In this document: piece after piece, positions 25,132 through 34,483 of the stretch | How positions within the stretch are numbered: position 1 is the first letter of the stretch | Layout of the letters: every line of letters starts with the position of its first letter | DNA from: Bacteroidota bacterium | GTDB taxonomy: Bacteria; Bacteroidota; Bacteroidia; Bacteroidales; F082 | Direction: 5' to 3' | Length of the DNA stretch: 64,000 nucleotides | Assembly (NCBI GenBank): GCA_023396415.1 | Contig: JAEWWJ010000053.1 | Span: forward strand, 1 to 64,000 | Program-made: the position numbers and the translations under genes | Notes under the pieces: model-generated | Seen by the model: only the letters and a program-made list of their open reading frames with translations | Database searches by the model: none | What the model was told of the DNA's origin: nothing

Positions 25132-26496
25132 CTAATCGTTAATAACTGAATAGTTGAGTTGTAGTTGCAAACGTGTGAGTGAATCCACTTGCGGATGAGT
25201 TCCGTTCAAAATCAGTCGGTTGGCCCTTGAAGCAGAACCTTGAATGATCAAGTAAAGCCCCGGATCATTGAGTTTGCTGTCAGCACTCAGCAAATCTTGC
25301 ACATAGCGGTTGATGCGGAACTGATAGTTGTTGGATTGCTTTCTGTAGATACCACCAAAATAGCCTTCGCCTACATTGGGTATAATTTGGTCGCTCAACA
25401 CAGAATAACCTCCTTGGCCGTTGCTGCGAACGAGTGCCAATTGCGAAGGCACAAAGTAGCGTACGGTGTCTAACTCCATGCTTGTAAAGATCAATTTGGC
25501 TTCGTTTACAACAATTTTTCCGGGGGCTTTTTGGCGAATTTCATTCAAACCATTGAGGCGTATGCGGGCTTTTAGTCCATTCATTGACTGTAAATAAAAC
25601 TTATCGCGACCCAGCAGGGTATCGCCGTTCAGCACTTGGTTTTTTAAAGACGCATCAGCATCGGCATAACCATTATGGTCGTAGGTGTTGTAGCGAGCTT
25701 CGGAGCTGGTGATAAAAAATTCGTAGCGCAGAGAGTCTTCCTCAGCATTGTTGTAGTAAAGCGTCATTTTTGATTGCGTCACCGGCAAGTTGAAAAACAG
25801 TATGGCACCTCCTTGTGAGGTGGTTTCGGCAGTGACCCGAAGGCCTTTAAAGTATCTTAAAAAAGCAGTATTGCCCGACAAGCTTGTTGAATCTGCTGCC
25901 AAAAGTTTGTTGCCCAATTCAGCAGACTGGTCGCTGAGGCGCACGCGAATCATAGCAGCCAAAGTGTCAGCACCAAAAATGAATCGGCTTTTGGGCTTGG
26001 GCCTAAAACTGTAGTTGGCATAATCCACATCGCCTGTGGCTTTCAATTGGTTGGAGTAGTAGGCCGAATCAATTGTCAAACTGTCGAGCAGCTCATGCAC
26101 ATGAATGGTTTGCATGCTTGTGGTATCGCCATAATAGCCTGAATAAACCAGTTGCAAAACCAAGGAATCTAACTGTGGGTTTGTTCCAAAGTTGTGGGTG
26201 CTGGTCGAAAGGCGCACTTGGGTGTAAAAACCTGCGGTTGTAGTTCCAAATATGGGGTCTTTCATACTTCCCAGCAGGTTGGATTCGGTGCGGTCGGTAC
26301 GGAGCGAATCTTCCAACAAGCTGTATGCTGTAAGTTCAATGGTGTCGCTGTATTGTAACTGAATCAAACCTGCATTGGGTTGAATATCAGAACCTATTTG
26401 GTTGGGTCGTTTGGTGCAGGCGGTGCCGATGATGAGCGATCCAACCAAAAACAAAACCATATGCCGGTGCTTCAGGCCGTAAAATAGTTTTTTCAA
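25132..26496 (-). CDS. DUF4270 family lipoprotein
   Basis: 454 residues. A signal peptide with lipobox (LIIGTAC, Cys near 27) marks it as an outer-membrane or surface lipoprotein. The body has the features I recall for DUF4270: an early IGSDIQP stretch, a TNLLGSMKDPIFGTT-like segment (here SNLLGSMKDPIFG), and a C-terminal NRYVQDLL...DPGLYLIIQG region. The family is common in Bacteroidota and uncharacterised. It begins 25 bases after the glycogen synthase-like gene and is probably co-transcribed with it, an association that I recall as common in the phylum. Function unknown. Confidence 0.83.
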   Translation of the reverse strand: MKKLFYGLKHRHMVLFLVGSLIIGTACTKRPNQIGSDIQPNAGLIQLQYSDTIELTAYSLLEDSLRTDRTESNLLGSMKDPIFGTTTAGFYTQVRLSTSTHNFGTNPQLDSLVLQLVYSGYYGDTTSMQTIHVHELLDSLTIDSAYYSNQLKATGDVDYANYSFRPKPKSRFIFGADTLAAMIRVRLSDQSAELGNKLLAADSTSLSGNTAFLRYFKGLRVTAETTSQGGAILFFNLPVTQSKMTLYYNNAEEDSLRYEFFITSSEARYNTYDHNGYADADASLKNQVLNGDTLLGRDKFYLQSMNGLKARIRLNGLNEIRQKAPGKIVVNEAKLIFTSMELDTVRYFVPSQLALVRSNGQGGYSVLSDQIIPNVGEGYFGGIYRKQSNNYQFRINRYVQDLLSADSKLNDPGLYLIIQGSASRANRLILNGTHPQVDSLTRLQLQLNYSVIND

Positions 26497-26521
26497 AGTG
26501 AATGGAATTTACGTTTATGTT

Positions 26522-27334
26522 TTATTTTTTTCCAAGTAGGCTGTCGTAGAATGTGTTGTAGTCTTCAACATAGTTGTCAACGCTTGGGTGAACGAGTATT
26601 GGTTTTTTCTTATCTTCGAGGTAGGCCAACAGTTCGGGGTTCACTTTGTCGCTTGCAACGATGATGGCATCGGCATAATCAATGGCAGCTTTGGTGATGT
26701 TAACGTAGTTTGATTCTTTATAGTATTTGAGGTCTTTAGGAGTGATGCCCGGAAGGCGTAATTTTTTCTCAAAACTTTCGCGAAACGTTTCCTTGAAATC
26801 GTCGCCATATAAGGAATACACCACTTTAGCATCGGTAAAAAGCGGGTTGTCTTTAAAAGCTCTTTTAACATATAATGGCACTAAGGCCGACATCCAGCCG
26901 TGGCAATGAATGATATCCGGACCCCAGCCTAATTTCTTTACTGTTTCGATTACGCCGCGCGAGAAAAATATGGTGCGCTCGTCGTTGTCTTCGTAAAAAC
27001 GTCCTGCTTTGTCTTTTATGGTAAATTTCCGGTGAAAAAAATCCTCATTATCAATAAAATAAATCTGCATTCTGGCCTGTTGTATAGAGGCCACTTTAAT
27101 AATCAACGGATGATCGGTTTCATTGATGATCAAATTCATGCCCGAAAGGCGTATTACTTCGTGAAGTTGATTTCGACGCTCGTTAATGCTACCAAAGCGT
27201 GGCATGAAAGTGCGGATTTCTTTGCCCCTTTCCTGAATACCCTGAGGCAAAAATCTCCCTATTTTGCTCATGTGGGTCTCTTTAAGATAGGGTGTGATGG
27301 CTTGCTCCACAAAAAGAATCCTTGACTTTTCCAT
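26522..27334 (-). CDS. glycogen/starch synthase N-terminal domain protein (half-length)
   Basis: About 270 residues starting MEKSRILFVEQ. It matches only the N-terminal Rossmann half of GT5 glycogen synthase: a KIGRFLPQGIQERG region in place of the usual K-x-GGL substrate loop, FIDNEDFFHRK, and PDIIHCHGWMSALVPLYVK. The C-terminal GT-B half that binds ADP-glucose is missing and the frame ends cleanly, so this is not an obvious truncation. Without that half normal glucosyl transfer is unlikely. Stand-alone versions of this kind occur in Bacteroidota as I recall. The frame is open to 27400; a -7 box at 27370-27377 supports the later start. Role unknown: regulatory or scaffold use is speculative. 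Confidence 0.82.
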   Translation of the reverse strand: MEKSRILFVEQAITPYLKETHMSKIGRFLPQGIQERGKEIRTFMPRFGSINERRNQLHEVIRLSGMNLIINETDHPLIIKVASIQQARMQIYFIDNEDFFHRKFTIKDKAGRFYEDNDERTIFFSRGVIETVKKLGWGPDIIHCHGWMSALVPLYVKRAFKDNPLFTDAKVVYSLYGDDFKETFRESFEKKLRLPGITPKDLKYYKESNYVNITKAAIDYADAIIVASDKVNPELLAYLEDKKKPILVHPSVDNYVEDYNTFYDSLLGKK

Positions 27335-27369
27335 TATGTAAATATTGATGAACGGTATAAATAAGGGTG

Positions 27370-27377
27370 CAAAGGTA
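27370..27377 (-). promoter_or_regulatory. -7 promoter element for the glycogen synthase-like/DUF4270 operon
   Basis: The minus strand reads TACCTTTG (TAnnTTTG), 35 bases upstream of the start at 27334. The longer open frame to 27400 would place its start upstream of this promoter. Confidence 0.5.
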
Positions 27378-27427
27378 AGAAAAAAACGAAAAGCATACAA
27401 ATAGCTGGTTTTTATAGCCTTTAAACA

Positions 27428-27470
27428 AAAAAGGGAGATGATAATTTTGTTGTATTATCTCTCCCTTTTT
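27428..27470 (-). terminator. terminator after proline dehydrogenase
   Basis: Arms AAAAAGGGAGATGATAAT and ATTATCTCTCCCTTTTT pair with a single bulge. On the minus strand it follows the proline dehydrogenase stop by 16 bases. Confidence 0.75.
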
Positions 27471-27486
27471 AAATGGTTATTGAAAA

Positions 27487-28404
27487 TTATTTTCTCCAAA
27501 ATAGTGCCTTAATAATTTCTTTGGCCATTGATGGGTTTTCTTTGAGGCGACGCGTTGAATAGGCAAACCATTGCTCGCCAAAGGGAACGTAGATGCGCAT
27601 GCGGTGGTTTTCGTCAATAATGGATTTGCGCAGCTGAGGCGTAACACCATAAAGCATTTGAAACTCATACATCTCGCGTGGAACTTTGTATTTTTCAATC
27701 AATTTGTAGGCGCCTTCAATCAATGGTTTGTCGTGGGTAGCAATACCGGGATAAATTCCATTTTTGAACATAAATTCAAGATCCTCAAGGTAGTGCGCGT
27801 TGATTTCTTCGTATTTTTTATAAGCAATTTTTTCCGATTCAACATAAATACCCTTGCACAATCGGTAATTGATTGGAATTTCTTTGCTGTGAATATCCAA
27901 AAGATTTGTGAGATCTCCCAAAGTGCGTTTGAGGTAGGCTTGAAATACCAATCCAACATTTTTTGGAAATTCGGCCTTGAGCCGGCGAAACAAATCAATT
28001 TCTAAGTCAACACACTGAGAATCTTCCATATCAATGCGCACAAAATTATTGTATGAAGCAGCTTTGGCAACAATTTCACGTATGTTGGTATAGCAAACCT
28101 CTGTGTCAATCAACAAGCCGAACATTGTAGGTTTTAAAGAATAATTACCATCAATTTTTGCTTTTTGAATGGTGTCAATAATGTTGAGGTACTCGTTTTT
28201 GTTGGCCTCAGCCTGCTTCAGTTCGGTGATAAATTCGCCCAGCAAATCAATGGTCACCATCATGCCTTCGGCGTTCAGTTTTCGGCTGATTTCAATGGCA
28301 TCTTCAATTTTTTTTCCTGCGATATAGCGTTTTGAAAACAACCACACCAAACCTTTTGGCATGTATGGTAACATGCCGGCAATAATTTTGTTAATCCACA
28401 TCAT
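27487..28404 (-). CDS. proline dehydrogenase
   Basis: 305 residues, the size of the monofunctional PutA-type beta/alpha barrel. It oxidises proline to pyrroline-5-carboxylate with FAD and passes electrons to quinone. Visible family marks include TIDLLGEF near the N-terminus, VRIDMEDS, INYRLCKGIYVESEK, a GIATHDKPL segment, YEFQMLYGV, and a C-terminal RIYVPFGEQWFAYSTRRLKE that holds the paired Arg binding the proline carboxylate. No P5C dehydrogenase is adjacent. A -7 box lies 76 bases upstream and a terminator follows, so it is monocistronic. Confidence 0.94.
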   Translation of the reverse strand: MMWINKIIAGMLPYMPKGLVWLFSKRYIAGKKIEDAIEISRKLNAEGMMVTIDLLGEFITELKQAEANKNEYLNIIDTIQKAKIDGNYSLKPTMFGLLIDTEVCYTNIREIVAKAASYNNFVRIDMEDSQCVDLEIDLFRRLKAEFPKNVGLVFQAYLKRTLGDLTNLLDIHSKEIPINYRLCKGIYVESEKIAYKKYEEINAHYLEDLEFMFKNGIYPGIATHDKPLIEGAYKLIEKYKVPREMYEFQMLYGVTPQLRKSIIDENHRMRIYVPFGEQWFAYSTRRLKENPSMAKEIIKALFWRK

Positions 28405-28479
28405 ATTTTTGCTTGATAATCAGTAAGTTAATGTTTTTCTATCGCGGTTCAACCGAACCCATCTTAAAATTTTGAACCA

Positions 28480-28487
28480 CAAATGTA
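28480..28487 (-). promoter_or_regulatory. -7 promoter element for proline dehydrogenase
   Basis: The minus strand reads TACATTTG (TAnnTTTG), leaving a leader of about 70 bases. The remainder of the 384-base divergent gap (to 28788) contains the opposing GH3 promoter and no gene that I can support. Confidence 0.45.
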
Positions 28488-28757
28488 GCAAAAGCCTTGT
28501 TTTGTTATAAAAATAACAGAGAAATTTTAAAAACCGAAAGAATATTTTATTTTTTGAATTGCGATGAAGGTTTAAGCTGCGCTTCAATCGCTTTCAGTTA
28601 GCACTGCGAAGCTGGTTTTAATCTGTTGATGGCTCTCAATAGTTTTTTTCAGTCAAAGGCTACCTTCCGTCAAACCAACGATATTGATTTGTAGGTAGTT
28701 ATCTCACGCCCTCCTTACCCTATGGGCAGGGTGATAGTTTTAGTTTAAAATGTTTTC

Positions 28758-28765
28758 TATTTTTG
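28758..28765 (+). promoter_or_regulatory. -7 promoter element for the GH3-family gene
   Basis: TATTTTTG matches TAnnTTTG and would start transcription about 17 bases before the ATG at 28789. Confidence 0.45.
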
Positions 28766-28788
28766 CCCACAGATTAATTTGACACAAC

Positions 28789-30321
28789 ATGCCAATCATT
28801 GGACATATTATTAAAAAGGCCTACGAATTGCGTAATATGCCTGTTGAACTGAGGAAGCAGCGGCACAACCCCGTTCTATCCCAAACGTTGCAGTTGAAAA
28901 AGCTGTTGCGCAAGGCACAGTTTACTGCTTTTGGTGAAGAATATGATTTTGAAGCCATTCTCGACGGCAGCGACCTTATGAATGATTTTGCGCAAAAGGT
29001 GCCTGTTTTTGATTACAATTCAATGTATAAACAGTGGTGGTACAGGGCTTTAAATGGAGAAGCTTATGTTGCTTGGCCCGGAAGAGTAAAGTATTTTGCT
29101 TTGAGTTCAGGCACGTCAGAAGCTTCGAGCAAGCACATTCCGATTACTGAAGACATGCTCGTTTCGATTAAAAGGGCCAGCATCCGCCAACTGGTTTCGA
29201 CGACCAAGTATGATTTCCCTGTTCATTTTTATGAAAAAGGCATTTTAATGATTGGTGGAAGCACCCACTTGCAATACAACGGCACTTATTTTGCCGGCGA
29301 CCTCTCTGGTATTACTGCCGGAAACATCCCTTTTTGGTTTGAACATTTTTACAAACCCGGACGACGCATTTCGAAAACAAGCGACTGGGCCACCAAACTC
29401 AATGAAATGGTACGCAAAGCACCTTCATGGGATATTGGCGTGGTTGTGGGGGTGCCTGCTTGGGTGCAAATATTGCTCGAACGTATCATTAAAGAATACA
29501 ACCTCAACACCATCCATGATATTTGGCCCAACCTCACGGTGTATGTTCATAGTGGCGTTTCGTTTGCGCCTTACGAAAAAAGTTTCGAGAAGCTTTTTAG
29601 TAAACCTGTCATTTATTCAGAGAGTTACCTAGCCTCGGAAGGCTATATCGCCTACCAAACGCGCTTAGACAAGCGCATTATGCAGCTGATTGTTGACAAT
29701 GGCATTTATTATGAATTTATACCTTTCAATGAGCAAAATTTCGACGACGAAGGCAATCTGCGCGACAATCCCATAACCCTCAATTTGCGGCAAGCACAAG
29801 TAAATGTGGAATATGCCTTGCTGATTTCAACCAATGCAGGAGCCTGGCGCTATCTTATTGGCGACACCATCAAATTCACCAATGTTGAACAATGCGAAAT
29901 CATCATTACCGGTCGTACCAAACAGTTTTTGAGTATCTGTGGTGAGCATCTTTCGGTAGAAAATATGAGCCGTGCCATTGAGCTTTTGCAGGAAGAAATG
30001 AACATCTCTATCAGTGAGTTTACGGTTTCGGGTTTCCGATATGGGGCCATGTTTGCTCACCGCTGGTACATCGGAACCAATGATGTTTTTGATCACGATG
30101 AAGCCATTGCAAAAATTGATGGGTATCTGAATACCCTCAACGATGACTATATGGTAGAACGCACAGAAGCCATCACCCATATTTTTATGGAGGTGCTGCC
30201 GGCTCAAGTGTTTCACGACTATATGAAAAAGCTTGGAAAAGAAGGCAGCGCCAATAAATTTCCACGGGTAATGAAGGGTGCACGCCTTGAAGAGTGGGAG
30301 AGGTTTTTAAGCGAAAGATAA
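28789..30321 (+). CDS. GH3 family acyl-adenylate/amidosynthetase-like protein
   Basis: 510 residues. It belongs to the GH3 family of the ANL adenylating superfamily, which in plants conjugates amino acids to jasmonate or auxin. The phosphate-binding motif is SSGTSEASSKHIPIT at 106-120. The adenine-binding region is represented by YSESYLASEGYIAYQ, and IGDTIKF with ITGRTKQFLSICGEHLS is the hinge region. All ATP-handling motifs appear intact. Bacterial members are widespread in Bacteroidota, with little known of their substrates. No carrier protein gene is nearby. The next gene is a LysE-type exporter 52 bases downstream on the same strand, so an amino-acid-linked product is a thought, not a conclusion. 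Confidence 0.88.
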   Translation: MPIIGHIIKKAYELRNMPVELRKQRHNPVLSQTLQLKKLLRKAQFTAFGEEYDFEAILDGSDLMNDFAQKVPVFDYNSMYKQWWYRALNGEAYVAWPGRVKYFALSSGTSEASSKHIPITEDMLVSIKRASIRQLVSTTKYDFPVHFYEKGILMIGGSTHLQYNGTYFAGDLSGITAGNIPFWFEHFYKPGRRISKTSDWATKLNEMVRKAPSWDIGVVVGVPAWVQILLERIIKEYNLNTIHDIWPNLTVYVHSGVSFAPYEKSFEKLFSKPVIYSESYLASEGYIAYQTRLDKRIMQLIVDNGIYYEFIPFNEQNFDDEGNLRDNPITLNLRQAQVNVEYALLISTNAGAWRYLIGDTIKFTNVEQCEIIITGRTKQFLSICGEHLSVENMSRAIELLQEEMNISISEFTVSGFRYGAMFAHRWYIGTNDVFDHDEAIAKIDGYLNTLNDDYMVERTEAITHIFMEVLPAQVFHDYMKKLGKEGSANKFPRVMKGARLEEWERFLSER

Positions 30322-30373
30322 AATAATGAATCCAAAGAAGCGTTGATTTTATTTCTTACTACAAAAAACCACG

Positions 30374-31021
30374 ATGGGGCATATTTTTATTGAAGGTGTT
30401 TTGCTTGGCATCACATTAGCAACTTTTTTTGGCTTCGGACCTGCTTTTTTCTCTTTGGTGCAAACGAGCATCCACAGGGGCTTTTGGCCGGCAACCTTAC
30501 TTGCTATCGGCATTTTCCTCAACGACCTGCTCATGGTGGTGTTGTGCCTGATGGGTGCAGTGCAAATTGTTACCGAACCCAGTAACTATCTTTGGTTTGG
30601 AATTGCCAGTGGCGCTATCCTTATCATTTTCGGACTTGTGACTTACACCCGAAAGGTGGTTACCGAAGGAAACGAAAATCCGGAGCTGCCGGTTAAAATC
30701 AGTGGCCCGCGATGGTTTACCTATATCGCCAAGGGCTTTTTTATGAATGTAATCAATCCTTTTGTTTGGATATTTTGGATTGGTGTTGTAGTGGGTATCT
30801 CGGCCCGTTTTGGAGGCAAAGAATTGGAGTTGACCTACTTTTTTGCAGGAACGTTGATGATTGTTTTGCTGAGCGACATTGGCAAAGCTTATGCCGCCTT
30901 CAGCATTAAAAGGTTTCTCAACCAAAAGGTGATCGGCATGTTTAACCGAACAGCAGGAATCGGGTTAATGGCTTTTGGGTTGTTCTTAATGATTAAAGTT
31001 GTTTGGGAACATCTGTTTTAA
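30374..31021 (+). CDS. LysE family amino acid exporter-like protein
   Basis: 215 residues with about six membrane helices. The N-terminal GITLATFFGFGPAFFSLVQTSI matches the LysE/RhtB pattern (G-x-GP-x-...-Q-x-...-G), and GFFMNVINPFVWIFWIGV is the conserved N-P helix. Members export amino acids or small metabolites across the inner membrane. It follows the GH3-family gene in the same direction and could be co-transcribed. It converges with recJ with only 34 bases between the stops, and no clear terminator was seen there. Substrate cannot be inferred. Confidence 0.87.
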   Translation: MGHIFIEGVLLGITLATFFGFGPAFFSLVQTSIHRGFWPATLLAIGIFLNDLLMVVLCLMGAVQIVTEPSNYLWFGIASGAILIIFGLVTYTRKVVTEGNENPELPVKISGPRWFTYIAKGFFMNVINPFVWIFWIGVVVGISARFGGKELELTYFFAGTLMIVLLSDIGKAYAAFSIKRFLNQKVIGMFNRTAGIGLMAFGLFLMIKVVWEHLF

Positions 31022-31055
31022 CCTCCTGCAAGCAAAAACTGATAGCAAAAAAAGC

Positions 31056-32807
31056 CTAATCGAAAAACTGGATGTCTTTTATATTCAACTGCATATTTAT
31101 TTTGCCTTGCCACTCGTTTTCTTCGATATGGTAACATACACTAAAAGGTTTTCCGCTTTTGATGGCTTTAAAATGGTCGCCCTGCTGGAACGCAATGGCC
31201 GAAATGGGATCGCTGCGCTCTTGAAGCTGCATCAGTTCGAGTTTTAAATGGTTTTTACCTACAACACGGATGCGACCGGTATCCACCACCTGATCGGTTC
31301 TAAAAATAGGTGCCATATTGCCCGGACCAAAAGGAGCAAACTGTTTGAGGATGCGTAGAAATTTGGGGACTATCTGACTGAAATTTAACAATATATCTAT
31401 TTCAACTTCCGGAATAAGTATTTCATCATCAATAGTTCGGCTCACAAAGTGATGGAACTTTTCTACAAAAGCATCTAAGTTTTCCGATTTCATTGAAAGA
31501 CCCGCTGCATACTTATGACCACCAAAATGTTCGAGCAAATCCGAACAGTGATCAATGGCATCATACACATCAAAATGTTTGATGGATCGTGCCGAACCGG
31601 TGATGAGGTTGTTGGAACGTGTGAGGATGATGGTGGGCCGATAGTAGGTATCGGTGAGGCGCGATGCCACAATGCCAATTACACCTTTGTGCCAGTTTTT
31701 GTTGTATAGTACTGTGCTTTTCGCATTTTTCAGCAAAGGATCATTTTCGATCATTGCTAAAGCCTCTTCGGTAATATTGTTGTCGAGGCTTCGGCGTTCG
31801 GTGTTCATATCGTTGATGGCGCTGGCCAATTTTTCGGCGTGGCTCATTTTTTCTGCCAACAGCAAACGCACGCTGTCGCTGGCTTTTTCAATGCGACCGG
31901 CGGCATTGATACGCGGACCGATAAGAAACACCAAATCACTGATGGTGAGTTCGCGGCTGAAGGCCGGCTCTCCATTTTTTTGGTTGGGATTGCGCAACAC
32001 TTGTGAGTAACTCAGCACCGCCTCAATGCCCGGCCTGGGATTGGTGTTGATTAACCGCAGGCCATAATGAGCCAAAAAACGGTTTTCGCCTACAATAGGA
32101 ACGATATCGGCAGCCACACTGATGGCCACCAAATCTATAAGTTGCATAATGGAATCGAAAGGTTCTTTTTGCTCTGCCGCGAGGGCCGATATTAGCTTAA
32201 AACCTACGCCACAGCCCGAAAGTTCTTTAAATGGATAGTTGCAATCGGTACGCTTGGCATCGAGCACGGCAATGGCTTCGGGCAGCACATCGCCCGGGCG
32301 ATGGTGGTCGCAAATAATGAAATCAACATTTCGTGTGCTGGCATATTTTATTTTTTCTACCGCCTTGATGCCGCAATCCAATGCAATCACCAAATTGAAA
32401 CCATTTTCTGCAGCATGGTCAATGCCTTTGTATGAAATGCCATAACCTTCGTCGTAGCGATCGGGAATGTAGAATTCAATTCGTTTTTTGAAGAATTTTT
32501 TGAGGTATGAATACACCAAGGCAACCGAGGTTGTACCATCCACATCATAGTCGCCGTAAATGAGAATTTTTTCGTTTTGGTCAATGGCTTTAAGCACGCG
32601 CTCAACGGCTTTGTCCATATCTTTCATCAGATAAGGATCGTGGAGTTGGTCAAAATCGGGTCTGAAAAAACGTTTAGCTTCCTCGAAAGTTGATATTTGA
32701 CGTTGTGCAAGCAGGTTAGCAACATTCTTGTCAACAGAAAGTACTTCCATCAACTTATTTACTACCTCACTATCACCCTGTTGCTTTAAAATCCACCTGC
32801 TATCCAT
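31056..32807 (-). CDS. recJ: single-stranded-DNA-specific exonuclease RecJ
   Basis: 583 residues, standard length. RecJ degrades single-stranded DNA 5' to 3' in recombination and mismatch repair. DHH-phosphoesterase motifs are intact: YGDYDVDGTTSVAL (motif I), ALDCGIKA, and CDHHRPG (motif III, DHH). The DHHA1 domain has LTRSNNLITGSARSIKHFDV and the GGHKYAAGLS motif, then a C-terminal OB-like domain (APFGPGNMAPIF). The start MDSRWILKQQ is typical. Cytoplasmic. No operon partner. Confidence 0.96.
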   Translation of the reverse strand: MDSRWILKQQGDSEVVNKLMEVLSVDKNVANLLAQRQISTFEEAKRFFRPDFDQLHDPYLMKDMDKAVERVLKAIDQNEKILIYGDYDVDGTTSVALVYSYLKKFFKKRIEFYIPDRYDEGYGISYKGIDHAAENGFNLVIALDCGIKAVEKIKYASTRNVDFIICDHHRPGDVLPEAIAVLDAKRTDCNYPFKELSGCGVGFKLISALAAEQKEPFDSIMQLIDLVAISVAADIVPIVGENRFLAHYGLRLINTNPRPGIEAVLSYSQVLRNPNQKNGEPAFSRELTISDLVFLIGPRINAAGRIEKASDSVRLLLAEKMSHAEKLASAINDMNTERRSLDNNITEEALAMIENDPLLKNAKSTVLYNKNWHKGVIGIVASRLTDTYYRPTIILTRSNNLITGSARSIKHFDVYDAIDHCSDLLEHFGGHKYAAGLSMKSENLDAFVEKFHHFVSRTIDDEILIPEVEIDILLNFSQIVPKFLRILKQFAPFGPGNMAPIFRTDQVVDTGRIRVVGKNHLKLELMQLQERSDPISAIAFQQGDHFKAIKSGKPFSVCYHIEENEWQGKINMQLNIKDIQFFD

Positions 32808-32977
32808 CCAAAAATTGTTTAATCCGTAAAGATATGAAGATTAAAACGGAATCAAAGTCTTTTTTTTCCCGGCCTCAGCACACCTAACCAGCGTCAAATA
32901 TTGATCTATCAACTTGGTATGAAGCTGTTAAAGCCAAAAGCCAAAGTGAATAAAACACATCAAATTATATTAATAGC

Positions 32978-34219
32978 TTAAAAATTAGAACGCATGGCCT
33001 CAACAGGATCGAGGCGTGAGGCCGACCAAGCCGGCACAAAACCCGAAACCAAACCAATGAGACCCGATACACTGAGGCCCAAAATAACGTTTTGTAGCGA
33101 CAAGCTCATTTGGAAAGAGGTTAAATTGCTGACAGAAACGCTCATCACGAACACGATCAACAAGCCTACTATACCGCCAAGAACGGCAAGAAAAATAGCC
33201 TCGAAAAGAAACTGAAGCAAAACAAAATAGTTTTTGGCTCCCAACGATTTTTGAATCCCGATTTGGCTGGTGCGTTCTTTCACCGAAACAAACATGATGT
33301 TAGCGATTCCAAAACCACCTACCAGCAACGAAAAACCCCCAATGATCCAGCCAACAATGGCAATCACGCCAAACAGTTGGTCGAATGATTTGTTGATGAT
33401 GTCCATTTCATTGATAGAAAAATTGTCTTCGCCCGTGGGTTTGATTTTTCTAATTGAACGCATAATGCCCGTGAGCTCGTCCATAAATTCATCCATTGCA
33501 ACACCGGGCTTTGCTTTGGCAACAATGGACGTTCCATTGCGAAGGTCAATTACGTTTCGGCCAAACTTTACCGGTATAATCGCCGACTTATCGTTGGAGT
33601 TACCGAAAAGGTTTTCTCCTTGTTTTTTAATCACCCCTATCACATCCATTTTCAACCCAAAAACCTTCACCGTTTGTCCAATAGGATCAATGCCGGGAAA
33701 CAAAGCTTCCGACACTTCGGCACCAATGATGATCACATTTCGGCCCGACTGCGATTCTTGCGCGGTGAAATACCTGCCCGCTTCCAAGTCAAAAGGCATC
33801 ACTTCAGCGTAGTTGTGCGAAACGGCGTTCACCGAAACATTTTCAACCGTGGTTGAAAGAAAGCTGAGGCTTTTGTTTGTCCCGGTCATAAAAGCAAAAC
33901 TCTGTGCCGCATTGCTGCGCTTTTCAAGCTCGGCAAGCTCTCGCAAATTGGCCTCAGGTCGTTGCCAGTATTTCCACCAAGGATAATCAGAACCTGTGGA
34001 CCAAGGCCACTTTTGAATAAACAACACATTTTCGCCCAGCGAATTGACTTCGCTTCGAATAGCTTTTTCGAGGCTGTCAAAAACTGAAAAAACCGCAATG
34101 ATGGAAAAAATACCTATTGTAATGCCCAGTAATGACAGAATGGTTCTTACTTTGTTCACCAGCAAGGCCATCACGGCAAACTGGAAACTTTCCTTTAGCA
34201 GACGAATAAATAAAAGCAT
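32978..34219 (-). CDS. MacB-type ABC transporter permease (FtsX domain)
   Basis: 413 residues. Layout: helix 1 near 25-45 (NKVRTILSLLGITIGIFSII), a large periplasmic MacB core domain, then three helices in a C-terminal FtsX domain (GGFGIANIMFVSVKERTSQIGIQKSLGA ... PAWSASRLDPVEAMRSNF, read in separate parts). These are hallmarks of MacB-like mechanotransmission permeases that export peptides, lipoproteins or antibiotics. The MacB-type ATPase and membrane fusion protein are not adjacent in this window, so partners lie elsewhere. The gene is flanked by non-coding gaps of about 170 and 264 bases. Confidence 0.9.
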   Translation of the reverse strand: MLLFIRLLKESFQFAVMALLVNKVRTILSLLGITIGIFSIIAVFSVFDSLEKAIRSEVNSLGENVLFIQKWPWSTGSDYPWWKYWQRPEANLRELAELEKRSNAAQSFAFMTGTNKSLSFLSTTVENVSVNAVSHNYAEVMPFDLEAGRYFTAQESQSGRNVIIIGAEVSEALFPGIDPIGQTVKVFGLKMDVIGVIKKQGENLFGNSNDKSAIIPVKFGRNVIDLRNGTSIVAKAKPGVAMDEFMDELTGIMRSIRKIKPTGEDNFSINEMDIINKSFDQLFGVIAIVGWIIGGFSLLVGGFGIANIMFVSVKERTSQIGIQKSLGAKNYFVLLQFLFEAIFLAVLGGIVGLLIVFVMSVSVSNLTSFQMSLSLQNVILGLSVSGLIGLVSGFVPAWSASRLDPVEAMRSNF

Positions 34220-34483
34220 AATCCGATATTTTCAACGTAAAAGTAATCAAATCTTGATAAGGCAAGAAAAAGGAAGACAAAACTACCTTTTTCTACTGCG
34301 GCAGCGCAGGTTTTTTATCGAACCTTTGCATTGAATCTATTGGAAAATCAAACCACCTTTCGATCGTTGCACAAGATTGAAATTTTATCCATCAGAGCAT
34401 TTTTCCTGTTTAATTGGTGTGGCCCGCAACAATCAACGGCTTTTTTTTATAATCTTGCAAAATGTTTCAATCTTAAAATCAAC

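Noticed and set aside
34331..34483. 51-residue N-terminal extension of PurH
   Set aside because: PurH proteins start at the MGS-like domain; the extension is AT-rich leader-like sequence.
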